Origin: Sphingopyxis sp. JAI128
GTDB lineage: Bacteria > Pseudomonadota > Alphaproteobacteria > Sphingomonadales > Sphingomonadaceae
Direction: 5' to 3'
Length of the DNA stretch: 64,000 nucleotides
NCBI RefSeq assembly: GCF_014207235.1
Contig: NZ_JACHDA010000005.1
Coordinates: 248,001-312,000 of the forward strand
Below are positions 61,992 to 64,000 of the stretch, in pieces. The translations under genes were made by a program, and so were the position numbers. The notes beneath the pieces were generated by a model. It was not told the DNA's origin, did not search any database, and saw only the letters and a program-made list of their open reading frames with translations. Position 1 is the stretch's first letter. Every line of letters begins with the position of its first letter.

Positions 61992-63167
61992 TCAGAACGC
62001 AGCGATACCGGTTATCGCGCGCCCGAGGATCAAGGCGTGGACGTCGTGCGCGCCCTCATAGGTGTTGACGGTCTCCAGATTCATCGCGTGCCGCATCACA
62101 TGATATTCGCCCGAAATTCCGTTACCTCCATGCATGTCGCGGCTTGCTCGCGCGATATCGAGCGCCTTGCCGACATTGTTGCGCTTGACGATCGACACCA
62201 TTTCCGGAGCGAAACGATCCTCGTCCATAAGCCGCCCAACGCGCAGGCTTGCCTGAAGGCCAAGCGCGATATCGGCCTGCATGTCGGCCAGCTTTTTCTG
62301 GAACAGCTGCGTTGCTGCGAGCGGCCGTCCGAACTGGACGCGGTCGAGGCCGTAGTTGCGCGCGGCCAAGAAGCAGAACTCGGCCGCGCCCATTGCGCCC
62401 CATCCGATGCCGTAACGCGCGCGGTTCAGGCATGAGAATGGCCCCTTCAGCCCTTCGACCCCCGGCAGGATGGACGTTTCGGCCACGAAGACCTCGTCCA
62501 TCATGACCATGCCGGTCACCGAGGCACGCAAGCTGAGCTTGCCTTCGATCCGGGATGTCGAAAGTCCGGGCAGGTCGCGGTCGAGGACGAAGCCGCGAAT
62601 GGCGCCGCCATGCGCTTCGGACTTGGCCCAGATCACGAATATATCCGCGATCGGGGCATTGCTGATCCAGGTCTTGGTCCCCGAGAGCTTATATCCACCA
62701 TCGACCTTCACGGCGTGCGTGCGCATCGCGCCGGGGTCGGACCCGGCATCGGGCTCGGTGAGCCCGAAACAGCCGATAGCTTCGCCCGAGGCCAGCGCGG
62801 GAAGGTAGCGCTTCTTCTGCGCTTCGCTGCCAAAGGCATTTATGGGGTGCATGACGAGGCTCGACTGGACGCTCATCATCGAGCGATAGCCAGAATCGAT
62901 GCGCTCGATTTCGCGCGCGATCAGACCGTAGGCGACATAGGTTGCGCCGACACCGCCATAGTCGGGAGACACGGTGGGTCCCAGCAGCCCGAGGGCTCCC
63001 ATTTCGCGAAAGATCGATGGGTCTACCGTCTCCTTTTCGAAGGCCTCGATGATCCGCGGAGCAAGCTTTTCCTCGGCATATCGCCGCGCCGTGTCGCGTA
63101 TCATCCGCTCGTCTTCGGTCAGCTGGTCTTCAAGTCGAAACGCATCTTCCCAATCGAACGCCGCCAT
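61992..63167 (-). CDS. Glutaryl-CoA dehydrogenase-like acyl-CoA dehydrogenase
   Basis: 391 residues. [40 protein letters not shown] and the C-terminal [20 protein letters not shown] with the catalytic base E371 are the GcdH features. Family members oxidise and decarboxylate glutaryl-CoA to crotonyl-CoA; some relatives lack decarboxylation. It is convergent with the ABM-like gene and divergent from the LysR gene at the window end, which is probably its regulator. In this locus the substrate may be a dicarboxylic acyl-CoA from the pathway. Confidence 0.88.
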   Translation of the reverse strand: MAAFDWEDAFRLEDQLTEDERMIRDTARRYAEEKLAPRIIEAFEKETVDPSIFREMGALGLLGPTVSPDYGGVGATYVAYGLIAREIERIDSGYRSMMSVQSSLVMHPINAFGSEAQKKRYLPALASGEAIGCFGLTEPDAGSDPGAMRTHAVKVDGGYKLSGTKTWISNAPIADIFVIWAKSEAHGGAIRGFVLDRDLPGLSTSRIEGKLSLRASVTGMVMMDEVFVAETSILPGVEGLKGPFSCLNRARYGIGWGAMGAAEFCFLAARNYGLDRVQFGRPLAATQLFQKKLADMQADIALGLQASLRVGRLMDEDRFAPEMVSIVKRNNVGKALDIARASRDMHGGNGISGEYHVMRHAMNLETVNTYEGAHDVHALILGRAITGIAAF

Positions 63168-63237
63168 CGCAGTCTCTCCTCTTCTGGCGCTGCCATCGGC
63201 GACCCCTATAATCTCTTCAATTACTTTAATTCGCCAT

Positions 63238-63260
63238 TTTGATCTGCTAATCAGATCAAA
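63238..63260. promoter_or_regulatory. Palindromic operator in the gcdH-lysR gap
   Basis: TTTGATCTG, spacer CTAAT, CAGATCAAA: perfect 9-bp arms. Inside it, T-N11-A (TCTGCTAATCAGA) fits the LysR consensus. It ends two bases before the lysR ATG and is 71 bases upstream of the dehydrogenase start, suited to autorepression and activation of the divergent gene. Confidence 0.65.
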
Positions 63261-63262
63261 TA

Positions 63263-64000
63263 ATGCTTGAGACGCGTTCCCTTGGCTATTTCATCGCCCT
63301 GGCAGAGGAGCTCCATTTCGGCCGGACCGCCGAACGGCTCGGCCTCGCTCAATCCGCACTCAGTACGCACGTCCAGCGATTGGAAGATCTTCTCGGAACG
63401 CGCTTGCTCGATCGCGGCAGGCGATCAAATGTGCGACTGACCCGCGCCGGACAGACGTTTCTCACCGAGGCCCGCCTCGTGGTCGCACAGGCTGCTCGCG
63501 CCGAGCAAATTGGACGCATGGCGGGCCGTGGAGAAGCCGGCCCGGCGCATATAGGCTATGTGTTCTCGGCGGCGCTTGGCGGAACGCTGGCAGCTGCGCT
63601 TCGCGCGATCAGGGTCGAACTGCCCAAACTCACCGTCACGATCGACCAGATGGACACGCCGCAGCAGCTCGCCGCGCTCGAGGATGGCGCGCTGGACATC
63701 GGGTTCGTCCGCCCGCGCCCGACATACCCCCCTTCCGTCGAAACGATGATCGTCCATCGCGATCCCTTGTTGATTGGGTTGGCGTCAAGCCATCCGCTGG
63801 CCAGGCAAACCAAGATATCCTTGGCGTCGCTTGCGTCGGAAACCCTCATATTTCCGCAGTTCGGTGACGGCGGAGACTTTGACACAACGATCGACCGCCT
63901 GTCGGAGCGCGGCGGATTTCCAAATTCCAGAGTTGTGAAGACGCGCGACTTCGTCTCGGCGATGACGTTGGTCGCCGCCGAGCACGGCGTCCTCGTCGCC
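63263..64000 (+). CDS. LysR-family regulator, 3' end outside window
   Basis: 246 residues are visible from the ATG at 63263; no stop occurs before base 64000. The helix-turn-helix is [46 protein letters not shown], followed by a ligand domain with GHIGYVFSA-like [20 protein letters not shown] and [13 protein letters not shown]. It resembles the BenM/CatM/CbnR group of aromatic catabolism regulators. It diverges from the gcdH-like gene across 95 bp. About 50 residues should be missing from the C-terminus. Confidence 0.88.
   Translation, partial: MLETRSLGYFIALAEELHFGRTAERLGLAQSALSTHVQRLEDLLGTRLLDRGRRSNVRLTRAGQTFLTEARLVVAQAARAEQIGRMAGRGEAGPAHIGYVFSAALGGTLAAALRAIRVELPKLTVTIDQMDTPQQLAALEDGALDIGFVRPRPTYPPSVETMIVHRDPLLIGLASSHPLARQTKISLASLASETLIFPQFGDGGDFDTTIDRLSERGGFPNSRVVKTRDFVSAMTLVAAEHGVLVA

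Noticed and set aside
1-64000. CRISPR arrays, rRNA operons, intact insertion sequences or prophage
   Set aside because: No regularly spaced repeats, rRNA signatures, transposase genes or phage structural genes were seen. The only mobile trace is the broken integrase.

Overview
The window is GC-rich and gene-dense and reads as the chromosome of a sphingomonad alphaproteobacterium, most likely Sphingopyxis or a close relative. The evidence is the recG / sdhE-mfd neighbourhood, the set of TonB receptor, acyl-CoA dehydrogenase and CoA-transferase genes, two intergenic palindromic repeats of a type common in this group, and a complete hydroxyectoine cluster whose EctD has the same length (306 residues) and iron ligands (H144, D146, H245) that I recall for the Sphingopyxis alaskensis enzyme. 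The genus is an inference.

Layout. 0-2.2 kb: end of a lemA gene, two TPM-domain genes and a NUDIX hydrolase. 2.6-10.4 kb: a soluble chemoreceptor-like protein, a CoxE-type VWA protein, an Amj-family lipid II flippase, a DUF817 protein, a Tat-exported M24 peptidase homologue, a NamZ-type muramidase and a DOMON-like protein. 10.4-21.3 kb: housekeeping genes tyrS, a PilZ protein, recG, sdhE-mfd, an EAL protein, moaA, nadK and tRNA-Asn. 21.5-25.9 kb: a metallo-beta-lactamase-fold hydrolase with a divergent LysR regulator, an acyl-CoA dehydrogenase and a ROK sugar kinase.

26.0-32.2 kb is the most distinctive part: an RNA-repair locus. The sigma-54 activator gene rtcR is divergent from rsr (Ro60/TROVE), followed by about 400 bp without a protein gene, then rtcB and rtcA. 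A near-consensus -24/-12 promoter precedes rsr. The 400-bp gap folds into three tandem Y-RNA-like units. Each has an outer helix, a second helix and a T-arm mimic, and the first and third also carry a D-arm-like stretch, as expected for the permuted tRNA mimic of bacterial YrlA RNAs. A weaker fourth candidate lies between rtcB and rtcA.

32.3-42.3 kb: an acyl-CoA dehydrogenase and MaoC-like hydratase, then a MarR regulator (probably EctR) divergent from ectA-ectB-ectC-ectD-ask and two transporters. A decayed tyrosine integrase follows at 42.4-43.5 kb. 43.9-64 kb: a catabolic region of unknown substrate with three acyl-CoA ligases, an aldo/keto reductase, a TonB receptor, a luciferase-type flavin monooxygenase, an IclR regulator, two class III CoA-transferases, an enoyl-CoA hydratase, a GPH-type transporter, an alpha/beta hydrolase, an FMN reductase, a small ABM-like protein, a glutaryl-CoA-dehydrogenase-like enzyme and a LysR regulator cut by the window end. 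Three copies of one 19-bp palindromic motif in the promoter gaps around the IclR gene suggest a local regulon.
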